In this document: piece after piece, positions 43,901 through 55,278 of the stretch | How positions within the stretch are numbered: the first letter of the stretch is position 1 | Layout: every line of letters starts with the position of its first letter | Source of the DNA: Crotalaria pallida | Lineage: Eukaryota; Streptophyta; Magnoliopsida; Fabales; Fabaceae | Length of the DNA: 64,000 nt | Direction of reading: 5' to 3' | Assembly: GCA_037953625.1 (NCBI GenBank) | Contig: CM075653.1 | Location: 5,642,001 to 5,706,000, forward strand | The notes under the pieces: generated by a model | Database searches by the model: none | Seen by the model: only the letters and a program-made list of their open reading frames with translations | What the model was told of the DNA's origin: nothing | Translations under genes and position numbers: made by a program

Positions 43901-46900
43901 TAATAAAATGTTGCAAGTTCTTTTTGATCATTTAATAACTTTTAGCTACTTCAAAAGCTAGTTTTGTCAAACAACACTATTTCAAATAGTCAGCTAAACA
44001 ACTATAAGCTCTCAGCTACAAGCTAAAAGTTCATAGCTACAAGTTACAAGCTCACAGCTACAAGTTACAAGCTCACAACTGCAAGTTACAAGCTCACAAC
44101 TACAAGCTAGTTTTGCCGAATAGACCCAAAACAAAAATACTTTTTTTAAGAGAAAGCACACTTCGATGATTTTTACATCTCAAAATGAATTTTTTCTTCA
44201 GCTATTGTTGGCTTGGCAAAACCCTTGGGCTATATTTGGATACATTGAGATAGATCGAGTGGAATGGAACAGAGGGGTGGAACGGAATGTGATGAAATTA
44301 CCATTCCATTGTTTGGATTTTATATTTGAAGATGGAATGGAATGAAACTTAAAATAAAGGATATTTTGATTCCATCATTTACACCCCAATTTGGGAGGAA
44401 ATAAAAAGTGAAGGATTGGATGGAAAAGGATGGAATGCATTCCATTAAGTTCCATTCTGTTCCATTCTAAATTAGAATATTCAAACAATGGAACATAACT
44501 TAATTCCAAACCACTCCATTCCATTCCATTACTTTCCATCAATCCATTACTTTGGTTTATAAGAAAAAAAAATTTCATTAATAAATGAACTTATTTTTTT
44601 TATTTTTTTAACATGTATATAGAAAAATATCTCAAGATACAAAGGAATAATAACCAAAGTTGTCAATTGTTAGTTGTAAATAAAAATAATTCAAATATGG
44701 AGTACTACTGTGTTTCTTGATACTATATTTATTCGATAATGCATTTATATGTTTGCAAAAGCAAGTTCAGTATTTGCCTCGTTTTCATCGAATGCTGATT
44801 GAGATTGGAATTACTTTTATAGTTAGTGCATCATGGTATACCAGAACAAATACTGCAATTTATGAAGGATGACACAGCTCATTTTTTAAACCAACCAATA
44901 AATGAAAAGCAAAAATATGCTATGCCCATGGAGAACGAGCAAGGTTATGGACATCTTCGGGTACTTTCTAAGGACAAAAAACGTGATTGGTCAGATTCAT
45001 TGTTGCTACTCACTCACCCTACCCAGCGCAGAGACCTCTTGTTTTGGCCAAAATCACCAAATTATAAGTAAGTGTTTCACATATTATACTGCCTCAGTTC
45101 CTATTGATTTGTCATTTTTGACATTTTTGAAATAAGAAATTATTTATTTATCTTATTTATAAGTTTAAGAGAGTACTAGGGATTATTTTCGAAATTTACT
45201 CTTATTTAATATTCTCATGAATGAAATTAATAATCAGTGAAAAGAAATTAATAATCATTGAAGTTAAATATAAACACATATTAGAATGAAATAAAATACA
45301 ATAATTTTATTTTGAAAGAAAAAGACAATAAAATTAATGCAAACTAATGCATTTATAATATTTTTATTAAGAGGATATTTTTTTTTGGTAATAAGACAGA
45401 TAAATAGATACAAATAAAGTATATTGGAATTCATGAATATCAATTAACTAATGGAATGCATGAACCAAAATGCAGGGAGTTAGTAGATATATTTTCAAGT
45501 AAAATATATTATGAAGTTGGTGTGGAACTGCTTGATTATCTATCAGTGCTTTTGGGCATAAATGAAAATGCTCTTCTTGAATTACATAAAGAACCACAAG
45601 TGTATTTTGATGTGAACTATTATCCTCCTTGCAATAAGCCGGATCGAGTATTAGGTATGGGTGTTCACTCTGATGAGAATACAATAACCATGGTTTTGCA
45701 AGATCAGAATGATGTAACTGCATTACAAATTAAACACAATGGAGGTTGGGTTCCTGTGACTCCAAAACCAAATGCTCTAATTTGCAATATCGGAGAAATG
45801 ATTGAGGTACTTATCAATTTTTCTTCTATAAATGCAAAGATAACACCAGGAATATAAAAGGTTAAATGCTTAGAAAAGAAACTTCTAGTAAGTCACGGAC
45901 CCATTTTTGGCCAAAGTGGAGGGTAATCCCCCCACCCCCACCCCCACCCCCACCCATTTTTACTTTTATATACTACTACATCTACTATATATATTTACCT
46001 ATTTCCAATACGACATCCATATCAGTTATATATTTTATCTAAATCCTATTATATGTATTTTGTTTCAAGAGAGTGCATTGAATTATTTTAGTACATCGAT
46101 CAACAATGTTTTTTAGCTCTTAATTTAGGAAATGACTCATTGTGTAACTTTTGTGTTGTACTTGATACTATATGATCGAGGAGTCTATGTATTCCTTTTA
46201 GTAAATCAAATTCAATCTTTAATTAACTCATTATTTTTATCCTCACTCATGACAAAACTTAACTTAGTAACATGTTTATTAGATGCATGTACAATTATGA
46301 TGTATATTCATAGTTTTAATAATAATATTATATTTTAGCCGGTAACAATTTATACACATACAAAATTTATCTTTATTAGAAATGATGTTTTCAACCAATC
46401 TTTATATTTTAAAGTCAATTAATTTTGTACAATTTATACAATATATATTATATCAAAGAAGGAGGGCCCTAGCTAAGTCGTTTGGTCTTGTACAGATTAC
46501 AGCATAAAAATAAAGTAACATAAGGATTGGTAGCTCCCAAATACAAGAATATAGAGTTCTAGTTCGGTACATAGATTAAATGATTTTATAACTACAAGCA
46601 AAATAATACCAAAACATATAGTTAGATATTAATATTAATTAATTATCAACTATATTTTCAATGTTTTTTATTTTTTGTTTTGGACTCTCACCATCTTTGC
46701 AGATATGGAGTAATGGCAAATACAAAAGCGTGGAGCACAGAGTGGTAACGAACAAGACCAAAGTAAGGTCTATTCATGAAGTATTTGTGACGCCAGCATT
46801 AGATGCATTTATCGAGCCCCTTGATCATCTAATAAATGCACAAAACCCCAAGTTATACAAGAAAATTAGGTATGGTGATTATGTGAACAAGTATTTCAAT

Positions 46901-47353
46901 AGGGTTGATGATTGTGTGAAACCGCCCGTCAATAACAATAGGAGGGTTGGTAATTATGCGAACAACAACTTCAATAGCGGGTTTGGTGATCATGTGAACA
47001 ATAACTTCAATAGGGGGGTTGGTAATAGGGGGGTTGGTGATTATGTGAACAATATGGGGGTTGGTAATAGTGGGGTTGGTAATAGTGGGGTTGGTGGTTA
47101 TGTGAACGATACGGGGATTGGTAATAGTGGGGTTGGTATGGGGATTGGTAATAGTGGGATTGGTGGTTATGTGAACGATATGGTTGGTGATTATGTGAAC
47201 GATATGGGGGTTGATAATGGGGGGGTTGATGGTTATGTGAACGATATGGGGGTTGATAATGAGGGGGTTGATGGTTATGTGAACCCGTACTTCAATAAGG
47301 GAAAAGAGGGGAGATCACGAATTGAACGTATAATGTTAGCGAAAAAGGACTAA
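39375..47353 (+). CDS. SRG1-like 2-oxoglutarate/Fe(II) dioxygenase with expanded Gly/Asn-rich C-terminal insertion (four exons, about 507 aa)
   Basis: Exons 39375-39671, 44823-45067, 45476-45806 and 46703-47353 join with GT-AG sites and consistent phases (0, 2, 0). The first ATG is at 39375. Exon 1 is the DIOX_N region ('IPVIDLSML', 'DMACKKWGYFQ'), and exon 2 continues with 'LVHHGIPEQIL'. Exon 3 has 'VNYYPPCNKPD' (about 228) and the iron ligands His245 and Asp247 in 'GVHSDENT'. Exon 4 has the third ligand His303 in 'SVEHR' and Arg313, the expected 2-oxoglutarate anchor, though the usual R-x-S reads R-S here, one residue short. After 'KKIRYGDYVNKYFNR' (to 358) comes a 124-residue Gly/Asn/Val-rich repeat (359-482), then the normal tail 'KGKEGRSRIERIMLAKK'. 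Relatives are about 350-380 aa. Likely cytosolic; substrate unknown. The frame is open throughout, but activity is unproven. Confidence 0.85.
41269..41538. mobile_element. Stowaway-like MITE in intron 1
   Basis: The left end 'ctccctccggtctttatt' after TA (41267-41268) and the right end 'cttaaatatagggag' before TA (41539-41540) are inverted. The interior matches 470-681. Confidence 0.75.
41545..42919. mobile_element. Foldback element (1.375 kb) with about 430-bp inverted arms, inside intron 1
   Basis: The left arm (41545-about 41975) and right arm (about 42495-42919) are close reverse complements. Landmarks in order are 'ggcttttttacttaagt', 'ggggtagttttaaaacta', 'gtcaaagtcaatttctgc', 'acacgtgtc', 'gccacgtggcgcaacc' and 'ggtgggtaggtgggaag'. 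The arms contain nested palindromes built on 'accggttgacgcaac'. The 7-bp repeat gtattac lies outside both ends (41538-41544 and 42920-42926). The loop is a tandem repeat (42054-42480). No protein is encoded; open frames in the arms are mirror images of each other. The superfamily is uncertain. Confidence 0.85.
42054..42480 (+). repeat. AT-rich tandem repeat in the loop of the foldback element
   Basis: About seven units of 50-65 bp built on 'tatgtttaggtattagttag' and 'tttatttacttattagttat'. Unit lengths vary through T and TA slippage. Confidence 0.85.
43558..44130. mobile_element. Possible hAT-like MITE with AGCTACAAG repeats
   Basis: The left 'agccccgttcggtgaacac' and right 'gttttgccgaatagaccc' are loosely inverted. 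'agcttttaaaagctac' and 'tagctacttcaaaagctag' form arms. Near 44015-44105 'acaagttacaagctcaca' repeats about four times. Ends are not firm. Confidence 0.45.
44215..44545. repeat. Foldback repeat rich in GGAATGGAA / TTCCATTCC
   Basis: The plus-strand left side carries 'gtggaatggaacagagg' and 'ccattgtttggattttat'. The right side carries the complements 'ttcaaacaatggaac' and 'ccactccattccattcc'. About 330 bp, no coding potential, probably a MITE. Confidence 0.55.
45928..45956 (+). repeat. C-rich (CCCCCA)n tract in intron 3
   Basis: Four to five units of 'cccccac' give four or more C runs of at least five bases, so the transcript-template strand is G-rich and could form a quadruplex. It lies in intron 3, about 125 bp after the donor. 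Confidence 0.8.
46921..47284 (+). repeat. In-frame coding minisatellite in dioxygenase exon 4
   Basis: Units mix 'tatgtgaac' (YVN), 'gggg.ttggtaatag' (GVGNS) and 'gatatgggggttgat' (DMGVD), all in one frame with no stop. Two adjacent units near 47190-47290 are almost identical, which shows recent slippage. The seed appears to be the normal codons for 'GDYVNKYFN' at about 46870-46905, which reappear in part ('YVNPYFNKG') after the array. Runs of four to seven G on the coding strand are frequent. Confidence 0.9.
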
Positions 47354-47600
47354 GTATTTTGAAGGAGGAAACAAGAGATATAAGTGTGGACTTTTGATGT
47401 TGTTTGTATTAATATCTTCTTGTTTAAAAGATGTGTTAATAAAATCCTGGACATAAGGGACTTAGCTATCTACTAATAATGTTGATCCTTGTGTGTAATG
47501 AGGTTGTTAGGATTTTAGTGTTGATTTGCCTGCTTTTCTAAATCTACTTTGTAAGGCTATATAATAGCCAGATTTACTATTTCAATAAAACAATAATATA
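47354..47600 (+). terminator. 3' untranslated region and poly-A signal candidates of the dioxygenase gene
   Basis: 'aataaaa' occurs at about 47439 and again at about 47583 ('caataaaacaataata'). Either could serve as the polyadenylation signal; plant signals are loose, so the exact end is unknown. Confidence 0.45.
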
Positions 47601-47722
47601 TAGTTTCCTCCCTTTTTCTTCCATTGTCATCATCGTTCATTCATTTCCTCAATGTTATATCGTTCTCACTTACTATTCCCCGCCACTATATATTCAAAAA
47701 TTTTCTCGCGTCATTTACACTA

Positions 47723-47960
47723 TGTTTGGATTGAGTGATTTTGGAAAGAAAGATTTTGAATAGAGAGAGAATAAGAAGAAAAGAGAGAAACACAGTTGTT
47801 TGGTTGAGGGAAGAAATTGGGGAATGTGATAAAAAAAAAGTAGCATGACCTACTGCAAATAATTTTCTCTCCAATTCGAGGAAAGAATATGAAAGTGAAG
47901 ACTCAACTTTTGTCTCTTCTCACTTTTTTCCCTTTTTATCTCAAACCAAACAATAAAAAA
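47723..47960. mobile_element. Short MITE-like foldback
   Basis: Left 'actatgtttggattgagtg' and right 'ttatctcaaaccaaacaat' are inverted, with a purine-rich left arm (gagagagaataag) and a pyrimidine-rich right arm. About 240 bp; target duplication not secured. Confidence 0.55.
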
Positions 47961-48522
47961 ATCTACTCTTTTTTTACCTTTTTCTTTTTCCTCTACTTCT
48001 CTCTCTCCCATTTTCTTCCGTACAACAAAATATAGTGTTTAGCTTCCATTGTTTATCTCTGATTAATACAATTGTCCCATTCGTGAGGTTTTTGTAGAAG
48101 AAGCTATTGACACTCCTATGTAATTTAATGAAAATTGGACCGAACCGACCGGTGAACCAGGCCTTGTACCGATCCACAAGCTGCTGAAGAATCGAGAGAA
48201 TAAGACCGGCGGTGACTCTATGATTTTTTTTTCGATCCACAAGATTTTTCTTTCAAATTAAAAATTTGGAACTTTAATTCTGGAAAAGAAACAGGGGATA
48301 AAGAATAGGGAGATAGGAAGAAAACATAGTGGTTGAGAAAATAAAGATCTAAGAAAAAAATTAACCGAAATAAACAAAACAATATGTGAGAAATAGTAAG
48401 GCTTTGTGTTTGAGAGATTTTTTTTTAACATATATGAAAAATAAAAAGAAAGTTCATAGATGAGAAAATGTTGCGCTATTTGATACAAACAGTGGTAGTG
48501 TAGCACCAATGCAATAACTTTA

Positions 48523-48860
48523 GAGATTTTATTTTGCCACGAACATGGTTGCCACCCCAAATATTAAAATAATACCCCTTTAAAAAAAACATATTTTAAC
48601 ACGGGTCGTAAGAGGGCACTACGACCATCAGGACCTAACACCCTTTACAACCCTTTAAAAAACAAGGTCGTAAGGGGGTGTTACGACCTGATGGTCGTAG
48701 TGTCCCCTTACGACCAATTCAAAAACAAGTATTCTGATTGGGTCGTAAAGGGGTGTTATGACCCGTGTTAAATCTATTTTTTAAAGGGTCGTAAGGGTGT
48801 ATTACGACCTAATGGTGGTAGCACATCCTTACGACCCGTGTTAAATCCTTATTTTTTTTA
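48523..48860 (+). repeat. Left terminal inverted repeat of the Mutator-like element
   Basis: Pairs with the right end in order: 'attttattttgccac', 'ggttgccaccccaaatatt', 'acatattttaacacgggtc', then several 'ggtcgtaag...cttacgacc' palindromes. The left copy lacks about 8 bases near 48541 that are present at the right end. Further single 'ggtcgta' modules continue to 49220. Confidence 0.9.
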
Positions 48861-48955
48861 TATATAAACCCATTAATACCTGAAATTTTTTTTACCAAAT
48901 CTTATGCTTCATCATATCTTATAACTTCATCATACTAAAATTATAGTTGGTTTTA

Positions 48956-49251
48956 ATGGTTGCTGTTGAACCTGAATTATCTGAGAGACAAGGTAATTTT
49001 CAAATGTCATTCATAAAGTTTAGTTAGGATTAATGTTTTCAATAATTTATTGTATCCTAATTGATGAATTATCATGGGTTGTTTATTTAATAAAAAAAAA
49101 TTATGTGTAAAATTTTTACCAGGTCGTAGCCCAGTTTTACGACCGGTGTTTATGTTGAAGTCGTAACACTGGTTTACGACCCGTGTTTTTTTGAGGGTCG
49201 TAACCATGTGTTATGACCCGTTTTTTTTTGTTTTTTTTATAATCCTTTTTA

Positions 49252-49289
<38 letters not shown>

Positions 49290-51832
49290 TATTATATTAA
49301 TTTTTGTTTATTTTAATATCTAATATAACATTTTTTATTGAAATCCTAATATTACATTTTTTATTCTAAATTTCTAATATAACTTCTTTTTATTCTAAAG
49401 GTCTAATATAAAATTTTTTTTATGCTAAATTTGTAATACAACTTTTTATGTTAATTTTAAATTCCTATAACACTGTTTTTTTTAATTCTTTATTTTAAAT
49501 TCCTAATGTAACATTGTTTTTTTTAATTTTAAATTCATAATGAAACACTGTTTTTTCATATTTTTTATTTTAAATTCCTTGTAACATGTTATTTTTAATT
49601 TTTTTTATTTTAAATCCTAATATAACTTTGTTTTTTCATTTAACAATATTATTGCAGACTATAGTGATGACTTTTCACATAATAAGATTTTTGCAAGTAA
49701 AGAGGAAAAGGAGTTAATCGAGAACTTGACAAAGGCAGGGGTCAAACCAAAGGAAATTCTCATTAGTTTGAAAGAACGGAACAAGAACAACACTACTACC
49801 TTGAGACAAGTGTACAATGAGCGTCAACGATTTAGAAAAAGTATCAGACATCCCAGGACCCAGATGCAGCATTTATTACACAGATTGACTTCTTCTGGAT
49901 ATGTGACAAATTATGTAAAAGACGAAGAAAGTGATGGTCAAGGCCAGTTTTTGGGCACATCCAAGTGGAATAACATTATTACATTCGTTCGGTATTGTTC
50001 TTGTTATGGATAGTACCTACAAAACAAATAGATACAGATATCCGCTTCTTGAGATCGTAGGTCAAACATCGACAGAGAAGACGTTCCATGTTGCCTTTTG
50101 TTATATGGAGGCTGAAAAGGCTTCCTACTTCACATGGGCTCTAGAACGGCTTCGCAACTTGATTGAAAGTGATGATGCCATGCCTCAGATCATAGTGACT
50201 GATAAAGAAGATGCTCTGATTTTGGCAGTCAGGAAGGTATTTCCAACCTCTACTCACTTGCTATGTAAGTTTCACATCTCAAAGAACGTGCAGTATAGAG
50301 TCAAGCAGAAGGTTTGTGAGACAAAAGATGAGACACCTATAATGGACGCTTGGAAAACAGTCGTAGAATCTCGAGACTTGCAAGAGTATACAGATTATTT
50401 GAAAAAATTTAAGGATTTGTGCGGAATAATAATTTATGATGACTACGTGGAATGTACTTACCTGCGACACAACAAGGAGAAATTTGTGGGTGTTTGGGTA
50501 AACCAATTGATGCATTTTGGTAATACCACAACTAATAGGTGAGTTAAAAAAACCCAAACATTTTTTTATGTATATTTTAGTAAAGTGTTTTTACCTATTG
50601 AGTTTTAAAATAATTATGAAAAATACGTTATATGTTTATTTTTTGTTTTACCAGGGTTGAGAGCGCTCATGCCACATTCAAGAGATTATTAAGAGATAGT
50701 CAGGGTGATATGTGCACCAGCTTTGAGGCAATGGAGAACATGCTGGTATGTCAACATACTGATATTAAAGATTCTTTTGAAAGTAGTATCACCAAGGTGG
50801 ATCATCGTGTAAATAATGATTTCTACAAGGAGTTGCGTCACTTTGTCTCGGGAAATGCGATAATACGTATTTGGGAGATCATGGAAAGTCTTCACCAAAC
50901 AAAAGGGGTAAGCTTATATTGTGATTGCAGAATCAGAAGAGCTCACAGTCTACCATGCGAATGTGAACTTGCAAAATATTATAAAGAGGAAGTACCCATC
51001 CCTTTGGATGCAGTTCACGATCATTGGCGACGCTTGTCTTTTAATGAAAAAATAAAGACCTCTTTTTCACCAACAGATTTTGATCCAAAACCATACGTGG
51101 ATGAGATATATCGTCAAGTAGAAGCATTAGATGATAATTATCAAAGATTACGATTCGATGATAATTATCAAAGATTATGATATATCGTCAAGTAGAAGCA
51201 TACCTAATGGTGTGCTTGAAAAGAAAAGATATTTTCAAAGATTACATGAGTTTGTGTATCCAACAACAACTTCAATGAAGCCCCATAAGTATAAAGTGAA
51301 GACAAAAGGCGGTGTGAAGGGTAGTAGGAAGGAGGCAGCACATGAAAAATCTACAAAGTGTGAACCATCTCATTGGGAAGATGATGTCATGGAAGGTGCT
51401 AATTTGTACAATGTTGGGCTAGTGATTATTTCGTCAACAACAGGTGAATGTCAAACGTTCTTTCCATACAGGACATCTTTGGAAACAAGTGAAAAAAGAA
51501 TTTGGGTGATGGGAAATGTGCATAAAAGCCATTGGGTACGGGTAATGTTCAATTCAATATATAATGTTTATAAAGTATTTTAATTTGTGCAAATTACTAA
51601 CTTCACTTCAATTCACTTGCAGATTCATTGGAAAGAAGGTTCACCAATACCTTCAATATATGTAGGATGGTGGAGAAATGCAAGTACGGGAGTCCTTGCA
51701 TGGGAATCTCATTTTCAAGAACGTCTTCAAATGTTCAAACCATTTTTGCCTGAGCCTCACATAGAAGAAGATGAGCCTATTAATCTAGACGAAGACGAAG
51801 AACACAAAGATCATAAGAAGAATTCAAGATGA
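48956..51832 (+). pseudogene. MULE transposase (FAR1-related-sequence type) fused to a gutted OTU domain, frameshifted
   Basis: Likely exons are 48956-48992, 49658-50538, 50655-51541 and 51623-51832, all with GT-AG sites and matching phases. The transposase core has Asp at 50009 ('VMDSTYKTNRY'), Asp at 50201 ('IVTDKEDAL') and Glu at 50659 ('RVESAHATFKRLL'), with 'LLCKFHI' between. A SWIM-like zinc region 'CDCRIRRAHSLPCECEL' follows. A frame change near 49935 splits the N-terminal helical part from the core, and another near 51175 follows a 72-bp tandem duplication. Downstream, 'SHWEDDV' runs straight into the C-terminal half of an OTU-type fold ('VGLVIISS', 'FFPYRT', 'HWVRIHWKEGSPIPSIY', 'W...FQERL'). 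The usual D-G-N-C catalytic segment is absent. Transposition would need activity from another copy. Confidence 0.85.
49253..49290. repeat. (TTA)n microsatellite in transposase intron 1
   Basis: About 12 units of a pure trinucleotide run. The rest of 49220-49640 is T-rich intron with repeated 'ttttaaatt.ctaatataac' phrases. Confidence 0.9.
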
Positions 51833-52209
51833 TCAATACTCCCTTACTATTTTTTTTTACTCCTACTCTTTTTTATTTTTTTTTACCACAATACTCCTTA
51901 ACTCGTTTTTTTTACTTATTTTAATTAATTTGTCATTTAATGATCAAATATATATGAATTGTACATGTTAAATTTAATTTCAAATTAGATTTATTATTTT
52001 TGGTATGAGTAATTTGTCATTTCATGATCAAATGTTTTGCAAAGTACTAGTCATAAATTGTTTTGCAATTTTTACCAAAATAATGATAATGGTTTTTGAT
52101 CATAAAAAAAAATGAAACGTATTTGAAAAGTACTAGTCACATCCATATACAAACTAATTAATTATCCGAGATAACATTAAAATATCCAAAACTAAAAACT
52201 AAATCAATC

Positions 52210-54157
52210 CTATTGGCGTCTTGCACGACGTGCTCGTCCACCCCTCTGGCTTGATTCTGCACCATCATGAGTCGATCCACCACCTCTGCGCCCTCTCCCA
52301 CGTATCCTTAAACCCTGAACCTCACGCATGGCAGGGGTGCTAGCATACAATCTGATGTCATGTGTAACATCAGGGTTGTATACCTGATCCCGGTCTGCTA
52401 TATCAACAAGTTGCATAATACTACGCATTCTTGATATTAATTCGATCTGCACACGAAAATAATTACAAATTATTACTAAAAAATAAATAGAAATTATTAA
52501 AAATATAAATTAAAATTATTAAATAACTTACATTAACAACTTGAAGATCAGGATCCTCCCTGGTCGATGTAGAAAAAAGATAAGGGTGAGAGTAAGTGTG
52601 CACCCAGTCTAGATAATCCTCCGCGCACTCCTCCGGAAAGCGAGCAGGAATGCCATCGACTAAATGAACACCCCACTCAGCCCATTGCTCCTGAATCGCA
52701 TCAAACAAAGGAAGCGGGTATGGTGAAGGTGAAATATGCTGGATATAGCCAAATTGCCGAAGCACTCGCTCCGGAAGGTACGGTCGTCTAATCTTCCCGC
52801 ATCGAATGTACCCGGAGTAGAGAGCAATCTCGGCAAATGGCCTGACTCCCCGATGATTGAGAAATGGTTGCCATACAATCTGATCAGCCCTAATGGTCTC
52901 CAGGTGCTGTCTGAAAGTAACTTCTGCACCATTAGGGCTTTGGGGGGACAACCACTTGAATATCCTTGGATGTGCCTCATTATATTCATCTTTTGTTGTG
53001 CCAAATCCAAGTCCTGGAAAATATTCCAAGATCCAAGCCTGCGAATGAATTGAGACATGTTATTAATAAGATAATTAGAATATAATACTTAAAAAATTTA
53101 TAAATAAAATAAGTTATATTATAAAACATGTTACCTGAAGAAGTGAAGTGAAACCGGCACACTGCACCTTCCCTTTCTTCGCAGCGTCAGCCAATCGATC
53201 GTACAAGTACGCCAACGCGCACGCACCCCATGCATATTGACTCATAGAATGCAGGTCCTCCAACGCATGCAGCCACTGAACTCCGGTGGAATTGACAGTC
53301 TTGTCAATAAAAAGCGTCGACCCAACAAGGTACAGTAAATAGCACCTTGCAGTGTGCTCGTACCGATTTTCATTGATGAACTGCTCCAACCACCTGGTCA
53401 ATGCCGAGAAAAAAACCGCACCACCTTTGGTGCGATTCACCTCTTCAGTGGCCTCTTCTGTAGACACTCCTAGAACTTCGTGCAACAAAACCACTGCCTC
53501 AGGCTTCGACGGTTTATCCCACGGGATGAGGATGCCCGTCGCAGGAATATGGAGCAGGGACGAAACGTCGTCCAATGTCACCGTGATCTCGCCACAGGGT
53601 AGATGGAAGGTGCATGTGTCTCCATAAAAACGCTCCACAAACGAGGTCAGTAGGCGTCTATCCGTCATGTGAAATGACGAAACGATCAGAGGCGCAAGTC
53701 CAGAACCTAGAACAAGCGTACGAACTTGTTCCGGTAACTGAGCTAAGGACCTCAACCCAAATATCGGGTTAAGAAACCGGTTCATAGGACCAGGATCCTG
53801 CAAGTAGGAGATAATAATTAGTTATGCAATTTAATTAAAAAAAATACAAAGGATATTACATTTAAAATAAATATTACTTACATTGTCCTTCCATATCTGC
53901 TTGGCCCTGTGGCCGCTGTAAGTAGTCAAAAGAGTCTCAATCTGAGGGTCGTCCACGTCGTCGTCTGAATCCCCTCTATTGACATCTGGATCGTTATCCT
54001 CCACATTTAAATACGATGCTGCTGCCGCCTCTGCCTCTGCAGCCTCTGCTGCCGCTGCCTGTGCTGCAGCACGTTGATCCATATAACGCTTCCGATTCGA
54101 TGCACTGGGACGGTTTCTCGCAGGAGGACGAGGAGGAGAGTCATCACGGGATGTCAT
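52210..54157 (-). CDS. Plant mobile domain (PMD) protein of the Mutator-like element, four exons, 560 aa, apparently intact
   Basis: Exons on the minus strand are 53882-54157, 53135-53797, 52532-53038 and 52210-52446. All have GT-AG borders and phase 0, giving 92+221+169+78 codons with no stop. Exon 1 encodes an Ala/Glu-rich and acidic N terminus. Exon 2 carries the PMD start ('MTDRRLLTSFVERFYGDTCTFHLPCGEITVTLDDVSSLLHIP'-like block) followed by 'WLEQFI', 'ARCYLLYLVGSTLF' and 'YAWGACALAYLYDRL'. Exon 3 continues with 'AWILEYFPGLG', 'IVWQPFLNHRGV' and 'RPYLPERVLRQFGYIQ'. Exon 4 ends in an Arg/Gly-rich basic tail. Host relatives (MAIN/MAIL1) act in nuclear silencing and genome stability; the role of transposon copies is unknown. 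The gene converges on the transposase, with 377 bp between stops. Confidence 0.88.
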
Positions 54158-55270
54158 CTGAAAAGAAAAAAAACAACTTTAATATTAACTCATCAAGGTA
54201 TGTCATGCACTACTTATAGATGGTAAACCTGATATGTTGAATTGAAATAGATAAAAAAAACAACAAAGTGATTTATCCACGCTTACCGTGTATTCCTCCT
54301 TATATTTTATAATTTTATTGGTAGTAAAAATCAATCTTGGGTAGGATTAAAAGAAAAAAGGAGAGGTTGCCAACTTGCCATTACAACAATACAACACAGA
54401 CTAAATAGTAAGACAGATATCTAAGTAGTGTAGTAGAAAATACAATCATGCTACCTGAAGATGTAATCCAATTTAGCACTAGCTCATCAAAGCATTTACA
54501 CAAAGATATATAGCCATAAAAGATTGGCATTTCTTTAGTCAATCAAATAATAGCACAAACGTGATATAGCACATGAAAGTCTTGTATAAACTACACAGAA
54601 TAAAGTGTGCTCCGCTCCCTGTGCATACTCTAACAATAAAAGCACAGTTTTGTGATTTACATAAGATACATAAGCACAGTTCATGTGATGACAATCAATG
54701 TCTTGTGAAAATAAACTTATGAAAAAGTAGCTTATGACTTTGCTATAAGCTCTTTTAGCATATTTCAATAAGCTTATTAGAGAAGTTTATGAAAATAAGT
54801 TCTTTTTAGCTTACTTAAAAAACTTAAATGAATAAGCACTTAGTTAAGCTGTTTACCTAAAGATGGCCAAAATCAGAAACAAAGGTAGGCATATAACGTG
54901 GCAGTAATGTCTATTGACTATTGATATCATCACAACTTTTTCCATGAGTGCAGTAGAGGAAGCGTAGCAGGTCTAAGTTTTACGTTTTCATCAGTAACGA
55001 GGAGGGGAGCAATTTGCCATCAAACTAACAATCTAACATCATGTTTTTTCATTCTTTCTTCCAACCTTTGTTTATGGACAGAAATAAACATAGTAAATCA
55101 AGAAGAGATGTTACCCAACACATTCTTTATTATTCTAATAAATTTTATACATATTTATACAGAAGTGATATGATAAAAAAAAATTAGAAAAAATTAATCG
55201 TAGATTTATTCACAATAAAACAACATTATTCACAATAAAATCATTCAAGATGTTAATAGAAATAGAAAAT
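54158..55270. other. Upstream region of the PMD gene inside the Mutator-like element
   Basis: No coding frame is supported. 54715-54860 carries 'agcttatgacttt.ctataagctc' and 'ttagcttacttaaaaaactta' foldback phrases, a likely small nested MITE. It should also contain the PMD promoter. Confidence 0.45.
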
Positions 55271-55278
55271 AGTAGCAA

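Larger units (their letters stand above)
39672..44822 (+). other. Intron 1 of the dioxygenase gene (5.15 kb), filled with transposons
   Basis: GT at 39672 and AG at 44821-44822. It contains a poly-T tract (about 40030-40052), a (TA)n run (40868-40909), a Stowaway-like MITE, a foldback element, and AT-rich tandem repeats. First introns of this family are normally a few hundred bases or less, so this is enlarged by insertions. The stretch 42930-43550 shows nothing recognisable. Confidence 0.7.
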
